Shown here: positions 12,319-23,167 of the stretch, piece by piece
Numbering within the stretch: the first letter of the stretch is position 1
Layout: each line of letters opens with the position of its first letter
Made by a program: the position numbers and the translations under genes
Notes under the pieces: generated by a model
Told to the model about the DNA's origin: nothing
Seen by the model: the letters and a program-made list of their open reading frames with translations, nothing else
Databases searched by the model: none
NCBI GenBank assembly: GCA_029204225.1
Contig: MU831954.1
Coordinates: 30,840 to 94,839 of the forward strand
Reading direction: 5' to 3'
Source of the DNA: Diphasiastrum complanatum
Taxonomy: Eukaryota > Streptophyta > Lycopodiopsida > Lycopodiales > Lycopodiaceae
DNA: 64,000 nucleotides

Positions 12319-12599
12319 CTTTCTGGGGATGCCTAAGGAGTAAGGTAAGAAAGTGAAAACGGAAGGGGGTTTGTAGCTAAGAATGGTACTTAGGGACTGG
12401 TAGGACCCAAAAAGCACCTATCATTGGAAAATGGAACAAAAATCGAGAGTCACCTAGGCTGTGGCATATATATCCAGCACGAATAGGATAGATTATTGAT
12501 GAGGTATAGCTCGTCTTTGTAGGATATCAATAGGACCATCATTCTAAGATTCAGACAAAGTGATGGACAAAAGAGCGCACATTGGAGATAGTGGAATGC
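12319..12599 (+). repeat. Direct repeat, copy 2
   Basis: Second copy of the unit at 11413-11688, same orientation. It lies 906-911 bp downstream and is roughly 90 percent alike by eye. The stretch from 12600 to 13051 shows no recognisable gene. Confidence 0.85.
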
Positions 12600-13049
12600 T
12601 GTATAAGTCCAAGATCATCCCAGAAATAGTACCCTTGAAATCCAAGATCATCACATGGGTGATTGACGTCAAAATTGAAGTTTTTCTCTTTCTCTAAAGT
12701 GTCTCAAATGTTAAGGAATTGACTCTGGCAATGTGTGGGACAGCCCTAAATCAGTTTTTAAGGCATTGTCAGGTTTTTTACAAAATCCCGACACTGTCAT
12801 CTTTTTGCGACAGTGTCGCCTGTGGCTATTTTAGTTCATTTCCGCAAAAGTGACAGTTTGGTTCATTTATGCAAACAGACGCTTTACAGCCAATTTCCAC
12901 TGCTTATCAGCAATCAATGACAAGGAACCAGGTGGATGCCAGCAAAGATCAGCCAACTGACAATCACAATTGATGACCTAACTTCTTGGTATAAATAGTT
13001 GTTCATATTCATACAGTTAAAAAATATTATTAGTAGCATTTGAATAGTT

Positions 13050-13177
<128 letters not shown>

Positions 13178-13765
13178 CTTGCGATCTTGAATACTCCTGA
13201 GCATTCTAGCTCACTTCTTAGAGTTGTTTCGAGATTGCTATTGTGCCACTGCTTATCAGCCTTACGCTTAATTCAGACTTTCTTTTAGCCGTTCAAAAAT
13301 TGCTTAGAGTACGCAATTTCGATCCGCAACTTATTGTACTCATTTTCTTCTATTGCGTTTTCATACTAAAGCAATACTATCCTTTATTGCGTTTGGCTTC
13401 ATCTCAGAATGTATGCATTTCTATATTTTCTTCGCGACTAATTATTTTTCTTGTGATTCGCGAATGATTCGCGACAAATTACTTGTCTAATAATTCAATG
13501 CTTTATTGTTTGGCTATGTAATCACTGTAGTACTGATGATTTCAAAGTTAGTTACTATAAGATCAAACGTGATTTCTGTCACTATTATTCTATTTGAAAT
13601 TGATAGGCGTAGTCATGCATTGTGAAAGAGGAAAATAGTTTATTCCGCCACGCATGAAAAGTTTTCTTTCTAGAGACAAGAATTATTTTCATTTTTTTTT
13701 TTTTGAGTTCGACCTATCTCCACAACACCTCTTTCCAACACAGAGATGGCACAATTACCTTTGCA

Positions 13766-14058
13766 ATGTTGATTATATTACTTTTCTTTCATGCGGCCAG
13801 AGCGTATGGAGAAGGTGGATGGGAGAATGTCCATGCACCGTTCTATGGTGGCAGTGACGCATCTGGGACAATGGATAATGCTCTAGATACTAACCTAAAT
13901 TCTGAGGTTGTACTCTTTCACAAGAAATTAACTGTCATTAGAAAAATAACATGGATTTTTGGTGCAACTTCCAAGCTGATTATAATTCTGAATCGCTAGG
14001 CAGGAGAAGCATGCGACTATGCAATCTTTATAGTTTTGGATATGGCATGAACAGATTT
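13766..14058 (+). pseudogene. Alpha-expansin 5' fragment (pseudogene)
   Basis: The ATG at 13766 opens a hydrophobic signal peptide (MLIILLFFHAARA) followed by YGEGGWENVHAPFYGG and SDASGTM, the N-terminal hallmark of plant alpha-expansins, secreted proteins that loosen cell walls. Expansin genes often carry an intron right after this motif. Here the expected donor GTAATG at 13875 reads ATAATG, and an acceptor CTAGGCAG ends at 14003. The next block (14004-14056) matches the GACGYGNLYSQGYG motif as ACDY, then NLYSFGYG, only across frameshifts. Nothing further is recognisable, so the catalytic-like fold and the cellulose-binding domain are missing. It is a truncated, frameshifted relic. Confidence 0.75.
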
Positions 14059-14887
14059 CTTTGTCTATTTGTTGGGCTCTCTTCTCATGACTATTTCACT
14101 AGCTCAGGTTCTTCCATTATATTTAGAGGCTCTATTAATTTTGCTGCATCAAAGAACTCGTAAGCATATACATATAGAACAAAAAAGCCAAAATAGCCAA
14201 CAAAATGAATGTCCTACAGGTAGCCTTCCAAAACTTTGGTAGGGGAAATGCCTATGTATTCTTGCATCTTCTTAATCTAGATTATTGGAATGTCTTCAAC
14301 TCTCAAACTTCTATTTTGCCTCATGGATCGCAGATTGCCACCACATCGTTTTAATCTCGAGGTCAGCCTCACATCTAGAGGACCATATATGAAAAAAAGT
14401 TGTTGGATGAGCAACTTCTTCTAAGCGTACATTCATCCTCACTGAGATCTTCACAAACTCTAAAGCATGGCTCACTTCATCCCCATATCTCAGCAAGTAG
14501 GTCACATGTTTCCACATCATTATTCATTCTGCAGCACCTTTGTTATGACTCTCAATGCACTACAACCATCTCTAAGCAACCCAAGTGGGAAATAAGATCC
14601 AAGATTGAATACCAAAATGGATGATCAGCAAGAAATTGCTAGGTGGATTGTGTCGAGTAGCATATCACAAAAACCTCGCTCTTTATTCTCTAATAGAAGA
14701 GTCAATGTCGGTAAAGCTTCTTTTGCAGAATCTATACAAAATCTCTCTCTCATTCTTATGGTTTTCTAGAGCATGAGTTGCAAGCATTGGTAATTTGTGC
14801 CTTGGTAAAAATGACTCCTCAGACGACAACTCCAAAAAAGACTTGTAAATCCTCAATAACTCTACAAAAGAATGACCTTCTATGACT
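14059..14887. other. Sequence with no recognised gene
   Basis: Two minus-strand open frames (14520-14311 and 14943-14683) have fairly ordinary amino-acid composition but match no family I know. The segment 14830-14894 is the source of the inverted 65-bp units found at 17799-17938. Confidence 0.4.
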
Positions 14888-15526
14888 TGTGCAATATAAA
14901 AAACACAAGATTTATGTGACCTCGCAAAAAAATTGACAAACATTAGAAGCTGTCAGATCGAGGTGATGCAATGTTTTTGATGAAAATTGATGTTGGGAGT
15001 CTTGTTACACATTTGCTTGTGAAAATATCAAAAAACATCTAATTTGGATTGCAAAAGTGCTTAGAGTCATTCAAAAAAACAACTAGACAAAAAAACTATA
15101 GGTCCACTAGATGTGCAACACTTCGACTGAATTTTTTTTTTTGAATGTATGACTTCAGATTATTGCAAATAGACCCAAAGAACAAGAGAAAACAATTTCT
15201 CAAAAATTAACCCTGAGTTTATAATTTAAGGTTAGATATCTACATTATGCAAGCTTTTAATTTAGAGAAACAATGACTAATCATTTATAAAAGTTAATTA
15301 TATTTGTTTCAAAAGCATGTCTTAGGTTTACTCTACAATTATCATCCTCACTCATCAACAATCAAAAAAAGTTGTCTTACAAAGTTTCTTGTCAACATTA
15401 GATGTTCTAATGTTGATTCAGAAGAAGATATGTCATTCAACAACCTCAACAACTACAAAAGAAAATTGTTGAGAATATTTCAACTTCCGAACTGAGTGAC
15501 ATTAGTGAAAATTCTCTAAAAACTGT

Positions 15527-15605
<79 letters not shown>

Positions 15606-17798
15606 GGCTTTGGTCTTCAATTTTTATGGAATTTTTTTTTTGTCTTCTTCAAAAATTATATGTTGTCTGCTCTCTTGCAATTTTATAAAATTTGGCTACT
15701 CAAAAATTATATGTTGTCTCCAGATATTGTTTCAATTTTGTAAAATGATGGTTTTATGAGGTTTTATGAGGATTGTAGACTTTTTGGTCATGAATTGTTG
15801 TGAAAATGCATTTTTTGGGACTTTTTGGTATAATTTGGAGATTGACTCATAAAAATCCATAAATTTAGGTTGAAAATAGGTAATAAAAAAATACCAAAAA
15901 AGGTTACTCTTTTTTTAGGTCAATGTCCCAAAACAAATGTTATCGTGTTTTGTAGTGAAATCAATAGATTGTTTTGTGCTCTAGCTATTGGATCATGATT
16001 GGATCTTCAATTAGGTGCTTTCTCCATCATTTCTAGGATCTATTGGACTTATTTTGCTGTATTTTCAACATTATATCAGGGCCATTCCAAGAAATGAGCT
16101 ATAAATCATGCTAGCATCATAGATTTTGATGAATTTAAGCATTGATTGCTATCTAGGCATAATCTTTGATTATGTTATGGACCTTTCTCAGTGTGCACAA
16201 CTGACGACAACTGACACATGACTATGTATATAGAGGTGAATCTCCATGAGCTTGTCATTCATTCTCTCATGGAGAATGAAGAGCTCTTACACTGGTAGCC
16301 AGGTTAGGACGATTATCTAGGCCTCAAGATGTAGGTTCAAGTGTAAGGTATTTACAAAAGGTCCACAAGAGTGATTCGATGCTTGCTTAACAATCTATCA
16401 AAAAACTAGACACAAACTTGATTGATCTAGATTGGCAATTTGACAAACAACAAGCATTAACAATCAAAAGCATTGATCAACATGGAAATCCGAGCCCACA
16501 CATGTGTACTACAAGATGTAGTACGGCCTTCAAGCTAAGAAAGAAGTAGAAATTGATTTGGTTTCATTTGGATCACATAAACTCAATGTACATAGTGAAC
16601 TAGCTTGAGATTGCCAATGAGCTCCAAAAATATTCTATCTTCTCACTAAGGGAGCTTGGAATACATAGCAAATTCGACTTCCTTCTTGAAGTTAGGTGGA
16701 TTTTCAACATGTAATAAGTAAATTAACTCACTCTTCTTGCCCTAAAATGAAACCCTAGCCTAGATCCTAGAGTTATGCTTGGTAGGTAGCTAGTTGGTCA
16801 AATTTTCATCTTAAACTTAGGTGCAGGTCATATAATGTAGGGATGACCACCAAATAGACATGACCAACTCTCTTGACTTAACCTAACCTACATTAGGAGT
16901 GGATTTCCTTGTGGCATCTTGGCCTTACATGTGTGGAATCCAATTATACACAATATTTACAAAGTTCTACATGGCTAGATTTGCCAAAATAGCCTATTTT
17001 TCACACTCCTCAAATCTAGCCTTGGAAACAATAATGTATCTATATACAATTCTAAGAATTGATATTAACATAAAAAATGAATCATATTCAGGTTTAGAAG
17101 ATGACTAATGAGACCCTAAAGATGATGACATGATATATCACCATATCCAAGATAAAGCTTCTTTGATCTTGATCTCCTCCAAGATGAATTGAAGAGTCTT
17201 GATTCTTCCTTGCACCTTTGCACTTGATTTCTTCCATGTTGAGTGAAAATGCATGAACTTGAGACTTGCTCCTCCTTAATATTGATGCTTCTCTTTGAAG
17301 GAAATCTGAAGTCTCCATGTCTTGTGAAAATCACATTGATCAAGATCACAAAACACGTACTTGCTACTATTACCAAGATTTATCATGCTAAAATGACTAG
17401 TCCACAAACCATCAAAAGTAAGCATGATTTTCCTAATCTTGTAATTACAAGTGATCTTGAACTTTATGAGACTACATACTTGCTTATGGATATAAGTGTC
17501 CTTCAAGGATGTTTCACTTATTCTCATAAGAAGCTTACAATTTGCCTCTCCAAAAGAAAAAAAACACATTTTTCAAAACAATGAGTGATTAATTCACTCT
17601 TGCTCTTCCAAAATTTGAGAGCACTCATTTGATCAAACAACCAATTTACTCTTAATTGGTTCATAACAATTTTTAGATCACTAAGACATAAAACCTTGTT
17701 CTCAAATAAGTCATTACACATCTTATCTTCAACTTCCTAATTGATGAAGCCCTCAAGTTGCCTCATGTAGTTCTCATAGCATACGTCGGTTGCCTCAT
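14888..17798 (+). repeat. 2.9-kb direct duplication, copy 1
   Basis: This block is repeated almost perfectly at 17939-20821. By eye only two substitutions were found (C/T near 16527/19550 and C/T near 17350/20373), plus a shorter AT run in copy 2. It is AT-rich and non-coding. On the minus strand GAGGAG followed by TGTGAAAAATAGG near 16991-17010 resembles the polypurine tract and LTR start of the intact copia at 21906, so part of the block may be the old 3' LTR of element E; that is inference. The right end includes the E-derived text GTTGCCTCATGTAG. Confidence 0.95.
15531..15600. repeat. (TA)n microsatellite, copy 1
   Basis: A 70-bp TA run inside duplication copy 1. The matching run in copy 2 is 42 bp, the main length difference between the copies. 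Confidence 0.97.
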
Positions 17799-17938
17799 TC
17801 TTTTGTAGAGTTATTGAGGATTTACAAGTCTTTTTTGGAGTTGCACAAGTCATAGAAGGTCATTCTTTTGTAGAGTTATTGAGGATTTACAAGTCTTTTT
17901 TGGAGTTGCACAAGTCATAGAAGGTCATTCTTTTGTAA
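17799..17938 (-). repeat. Inverted filler: two 65-bp units between the duplicated blocks
   Basis: CATTCTTTTG occurs at 17796, 17861 and 17926, defining two complete 65-bp units and a 10-bp start of a third. Each unit is the reverse complement of sequence at about 14830-14894, the left edge of copy 1. The filler thus joins the end of copy 1 to the start of copy 2 through inverted, tandemly repeated DNA. Confidence 0.9.
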
Positions 17939-18577
17939 TGTGCAATATAAAAAACACAAGATTTATGTGACCTCGCAAAAAAATTGACAAACATTAGAAG
18001 CTGTCAGATCGAGGTGATGCAATGTTTTTGATGAAAATTGATGTTGGGAGTCTTGTTACACATTTGCTTGTGAAAATATCAAAAAACATCTAATTTGGAT
18101 TGCAAAAGTGCTTAGAGTCATTCAAAAAAACAACTAGACAAAAAAACTATAGGTCCACTAGATGTGCAACACTTCGACTGAATTTTTTTTTTTGAATGTA
18201 TGACTTCAGATTATTGCAAATAGACCCAAAGAACAAGAGAAAACAATTTCTCAAAAATTAACCCTGAGTTTATAATTTAAGGTTAGATATCTACATTATG
18301 CAAGCTTTTAATTTAGAGAAACAATGACTAATCATTTATAAAAGTTAATTATATTTGTTTCAAAAGCATGTCTTAGGTTTACTCTACAATTATCATCCTC
18401 ACTCATCAACAATCAAAAAAAGTTGTCTTACAAAGTTTCTTGTCAACATTAGATGTTCTAATGTTGATTCAGAAGAAGATATGTCATTCAACAACCTCAA
18501 CAACTACAAAAGAAAATTGTTGAGAATATTTCAACTTCCGAACTGAGTGACATTAGTGAAAATTCTCTAAAAACTGT

Positions 18578-18628
<51 letters not shown>

Positions 18629-20821
18629 GGCTTTGGTCTTCAATTTTTATGGAATTTTTTTTTTGTCTTCTTCAAAAATTATATGTTGTCTGCTCTCTTG
18701 CAATTTTATAAAATTTGGCTACTCAAAAATTATATGTTGTCTCCAGATATTGTTTCAATTTTGTAAAATGATGGTTTTATGAGGTTTTATGAGGATTGTA
18801 GACTTTTTGGTCATGAATTGTTGTGAAAATGCATTTTTTGGGACTTTTTGGTATAATTTGGAGATTGACTCATAAAAATCCATAAATTTAGGTTGAAAAT
18901 AGGTAATAAAAAAATACCAAAAAAGGTTACTCTTTTTTTAGGTCAATGTCCCAAAACAAATGTTATCGTGTTTTGTAGTGAAATCAATAGATTGTTTTGT
19001 GCTCTAGCTATTGGATCATGATTGGATCTTCAATTAGGTGCTTTCTCCATCATTTCTAGGATCTATTGGACTTATTTTGCTGTATTTTCAACATTATATC
19101 AGGGCCATTCCAAGAAATGAGCTATAAATCATGCTAGCATCATAGATTTTGATGAATTTAAGCATTGATTGCTATCTAGGCATAATCTTTGATTATGTTA
19201 TGGACCTTTCTCAGTGTGCACAACTGACGACAACTGACACATGACTATGTATATAGAGGTGAATCTCCATGAGCTTGTCATTCATTCTCTCATGGAGAAT
19301 GAAGAGCTCTTACACTGGTAGCCAGGTTAGGACGATTATCTAGGCCTCAAGATGTAGGTTCAAGTGTAAGGTATTTACAAAAGGTCCACAAGAGTGATTC
19401 GATGCTTGCTTAACAATCTATCAAAAAACTAGACACAAACTTGATTGATCTAGATTGGCAATTTGACAAACAACAAGCATTAACAATCAAAAGCATTGAT
19501 CAACATGGAAATCCGAGCCCACACATGTGTACTACAAGATGTAGTACGGCCTTTAAGCTAAGAAAGAAGTAGAAATTGATTTGGTTTCATTTGGATCACA
19601 TAAACTCAATGTACATAGTGAACTAGCTTGAGATTGCCAATGAGCTCCAAAAATATTCTATCTTCTCACTAAGGGAGCTTGGAATACATAGCAAATTCGA
19701 CTTCCTTCTTGAAGTTAGGTGGATTTTCAACATGTAATAAGTAAATTAACTCACTCTTCTTGCCCTAAAATGAAACCCTAGCCTAGATCCTAGAGTTATG
19801 CTTGGTAGGTAGCTAGTTGGTCAAATTTTCATCTTAAACTTAGGTGCAGGTCATATAATGTAGGGATGACCACCAAATAGACATGACCAACTCTCTTGAC
19901 TTAACCTAACCTACATTAGGAGTGGATTTCCTTGTGGCATCTTGGCCTTACATGTGTGGAATCCAATTATACACAATATTTACAAAGTTCTACATGGCTA
20001 GATTTGCCAAAATAGCCTATTTTTCACACTCCTCAAATCTAGCCTTGGAAACAATAATGTATCTATATACAATTCTAAGAATTGATATTAACATAAAAAA
20101 TGAATCATATTCAGGTTTAGAAGATGACTAATGAGACCCTAAAGATGATGACATGATATATCACCATATCCAAGATAAAGCTTCTTTGATCTTGATCTCC
20201 TCCAAGATGAATTGAAGAGTCTTGATTCTTCCTTGCACCTTTGCACTTGATTTCTTCCATGTTGAGTGAAAATGCATGAACTTGAGACTTGCTCCTCCTT
20301 AATATTGATGCTTCTCTTTGAAGGAAATCTGAAGTCTCCATGTCTTGTGAAAATCACATTGATCAAGATCACAAAACATGTACTTGCTACTATTACCAAG
20401 ATTTATCATGCTAAAATGACTAGTCCACAAACCATCAAAAGTAAGCATGATTTTCCTAATCTTGTAATTACAAGTGATCTTGAACTTTATGAGACTACAT
20501 ACTTGCTTATGGATATAAGTGTCCTTCAAGGATGTTTCACTTATTCTCATAAGAAGCTTACAATTTGCCTCTCCAAAAGAAAAAAAACACATTTTTCAAA
20601 ACAATGAGTGATTAATTCACTCTTGCTCTTCCAAAATTTGAGAGCACTCATTTGATCAAACAACCAATTTACTCTTAATTGGTTCATAACAATTTTTAGA
20701 TCACTAAGACATAAAACCTTGTTCTCAAATAAGTCATTACACATCTTATCTTCAACTTCCTAATTGATGAAGCCCTCAAGTTGCCTCATGTAGTTCTCAT
20801 AGCATACGTCGGTTGCCTCAT
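17939..20821 (+). repeat. 2.9-kb direct duplication, copy 2
   Basis: Same content as 14888-17798. The offset is 3051 bp before the AT run and 3023 bp after it. Its right end runs on without a break into the minus-strand copia E (20786-21900), so copy 2 is probably the one in original context and copy 1 the added one. Confidence 0.95.
18582..18623. repeat. (TA)n microsatellite, copy 2
   Basis: A 42-bp TA run at the position equivalent to 15531-15600. Confidence 0.97.
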
Positions 20822-21900
20822 GTAGATCTCATAGCAAAATGGTTCATCAAGCATTGAAGTAAGAAAAGTGTTGAAAGTGAATGGTTGAGAATTTTTCCCT
20901 TGATTACCTTTGCCAAGATAAGTGAGCCTTGAAGGCTCGGCCCTTGCCTTTGTGGATCTTCTTGGAGCACTTGATCTTTGAGGTGTATCCTCAAGATCTC
21001 CATCACTTTGTTTCTCCTCCTCAATCCTTGCAAGATCATTGACACCAAGGTTGTTGATCTCACTTTCATTCACACGAGATACTAGATGGATCCAAGCATC
21101 TCTTGTATAAACATCTAAGAATGTTTCATGCAGCTTATCATCACTACTTGGTACATGAGAAAAAGAGTGTACATTTGAATGAATGATTTTCTTTTTTGCC
21201 ATAGCAATTTTAGAATCCAACTTAAACAAACTACCTTGTTTAACACCGTTTGCTATGCAATTATCATTCTTCATGATGGAACAAACTCCATGCTTGAAGT
21301 GAACATCTAAACCTTCATCCATTAGTTGTCCAACACTAAGCAAGCTCTTGGTAATTGATGGTACAAAAAGGACATTGTCTAGATCCATCTTTTTGCTAGA
21401 TCCTAGACTTAATGAGATGGTACCAATACCATCTATCTTACACTCTTGATCATTTGCTAACGAAACAAATTTACGAGCACCATTGAAAGAGTATGAGGTT
21501 GAGAATGTGTCCTTTTGGAAAGTCATGTGGGAGCTAGCCCCCCTATCAATCCACCAAGTGTCCTTTGAGTTGCTTTTTCTTGTTGGAGTGGATGTAGATG
21601 TCATCAAAGACGAGATCTCCTCATCTTCATCCTCTTCATATGCAAGGTTCCCTTGTTTGTCCTCCTCCTCTTTTGCTCCTAGCCTCTTGTAGCATTTAGA
21701 TGCATAATGCCCCTTCTTTCCACAAAAGAAGCATTTTTTCTTTGACTTGTCCTTTGAGCTTGATGCATCATCCTCTTCTTTGGCCTCCTTGGGATTCTTC
21801 TTCTTTCCATTGGTCTTCTTTTTGCCCTTGAATAAGAAATTGGCTTTCTCATCTCCATCCTGCAAAGACAATGAACTCATTCTTGCCTTGGTGTAGAGCA
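20786..21900 (-). pseudogene. Copia E: gag-protease ORF fused across an integrase deletion
   Basis: A minus-strand open frame of 371 codons. It has a Lys-rich gag tail, then the zinc knuckle CFFCGKKGHYASKC (near residue 57), then the protease region, where the catalytic D-S-G reads D-R-G (WWIDRGASSHMT). The conserved protease tail VLFVPSITKSLLSVGQL follows. The frame then jumps to the linker that normally lies between integrase and RT (PRRSTKARAEPSRLTY) and ends at YEIYMRQPTYAMRTT, where a 27-base unit is repeated. The GAG-pre-integrase motif and integrase core are gone and RT is absent, yet the frame stays open. The rest of gag lies at 27772-28388, beyond the inserted copia. Confidence 0.88.
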
Positions 21901-21905
21901 TCCTA

Positions 21906-22558
21906 TGTGAAAAATTGTCAACTAGTAGTATTTTCCTAACTTGAGATTTTGTAGGCCTATGGCCAAATAAAAGTTAGAGATAGGTTCATACATGTATGTA
22001 GAGGCCCAAAGTATGTGTACACTACTTTTGAGGTCACATTAATTAGAGGAGGTCGAGTGTGGAGCTCTTCTATTGGCTCATAATTTGGTGCATTCCTATT
22101 TGACCAAATTTCTAGGTATATGGGTGAATCCTATTGGACCCCAATTTTAGCCTATCATAAGACAAGTGGCCAAGAGGCACTATGGCTGCTATAAATAGCC
22201 ATCTCCACGAGTATGTACACATCTCATTTTCATTCTATTGAATGAATGTTATGCTCTTTGAAGATCCATCTTCTTCTCTCTCACTTTTTTGTTCATATCT
22301 TGCATTCTAGCCACTAGAATTGTGATTTCTTTGTTGCTATGACTTCACACGTGTGAAATGTAGGTTGTAGGCTCTGAAGTACGGACAGGGACAGCAAGTT
22401 TCTGTTTGTGGAAGCTTATGATCAGATTTTGATGTTTAGTTGATGTTTAGTATGCTTAACATCACAATTTCTATCATTTTTTCAATCTAGATGTGCATAA
22501 CTTCCATGGCCAAGATCTTTATGAAACTTTAGCATCTTTTGGATCTGAGTTTTTCACA
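21906..22558 (+). repeat. 5' LTR of the complete copia
   Basis: Starts TGTGAAAAATTG and ends TTTTTCACA. A TATA box (CTATAAATAG) lies at 22189-22198, so transcription should begin a few tens of bases later. A palindromic CACACGTGTG (G-box core CACGTG) lies near 22348-22357. Matches 27114-27766 over all 653 bp by eye. Confidence 0.97.
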
Positions 22559-22570
22559 TGGTATCAGAGC
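22559..22570 (+). other. Primer-binding site
   Basis: TGGTATCAGAGC directly follows the LTR end. It is the standard plant copia site, complementary to the 3' end of initiator methionine tRNA, which primes minus-strand DNA synthesis. Confidence 0.95.
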
Positions 22571-23167
22571 ATTAGGCGGCCAAATGTGCAGGTTTTGCCA
22601 GATTTAGAAGAGATTTGTGGGCGAGTTTGCTTTTGTAGCATTCCAATCAAGTTTCTAGCTAAAAATCTTGTTGATTTATGTGTAGAAATTGGATCTTTGT
22701 GATCAAAACATCATTTGTATGCATTTCAATTGAAGTAGGGCGAATTCCCTCTATACTTATCAGAATAAGGAGACAAAAATTGTTTTGGAAAGAGGGAGAT
22801 GCAAGATCCAACAAGATCCTATTAGTTTTCCATTCTAGCATATAGTTTTTTGATTCAATTTCTTGCTTCTTCATGTCAAAAACTTCAAAATTGATGTAAC
22901 CCTCTGATTTTCAGTTTGCTGAATGATTCAAGAGTGTATTTCAATCTTAGGAGTGAGGGAAAAGCAAGTATATTGAGGTTTGGTCTTGGTTTGATCAAGA
23001 AATCATAAAACTAGTGGCTAAAATTGAGAAAAAAGTGAGGAAAAGAGAGAAAAAGTAAGGTTTTAGGTTCCAAATCTTTGTGATTTCTTCTTGTGTTTCA
23101 TTTGTTGATTCAAGAGAGTGCTTAGTGCATTGGAACAGGTCAAAGATCAGAGATCAATCATTGCAAC

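Noticed and set aside
16900-17600. Several 60-110 aa ORFs, seen twice because of the duplication
   Set aside because: Present identically in both copies, overlapping on both strands, no motif; duplication of non-coding DNA repeats its chance ORFs.
17796-17938. 65-bp tandem repeats that could suggest a CRISPR-like array
   Set aside because: Only two units, no unique spacers, eukaryotic context; they are inverted copies of nearby DNA.
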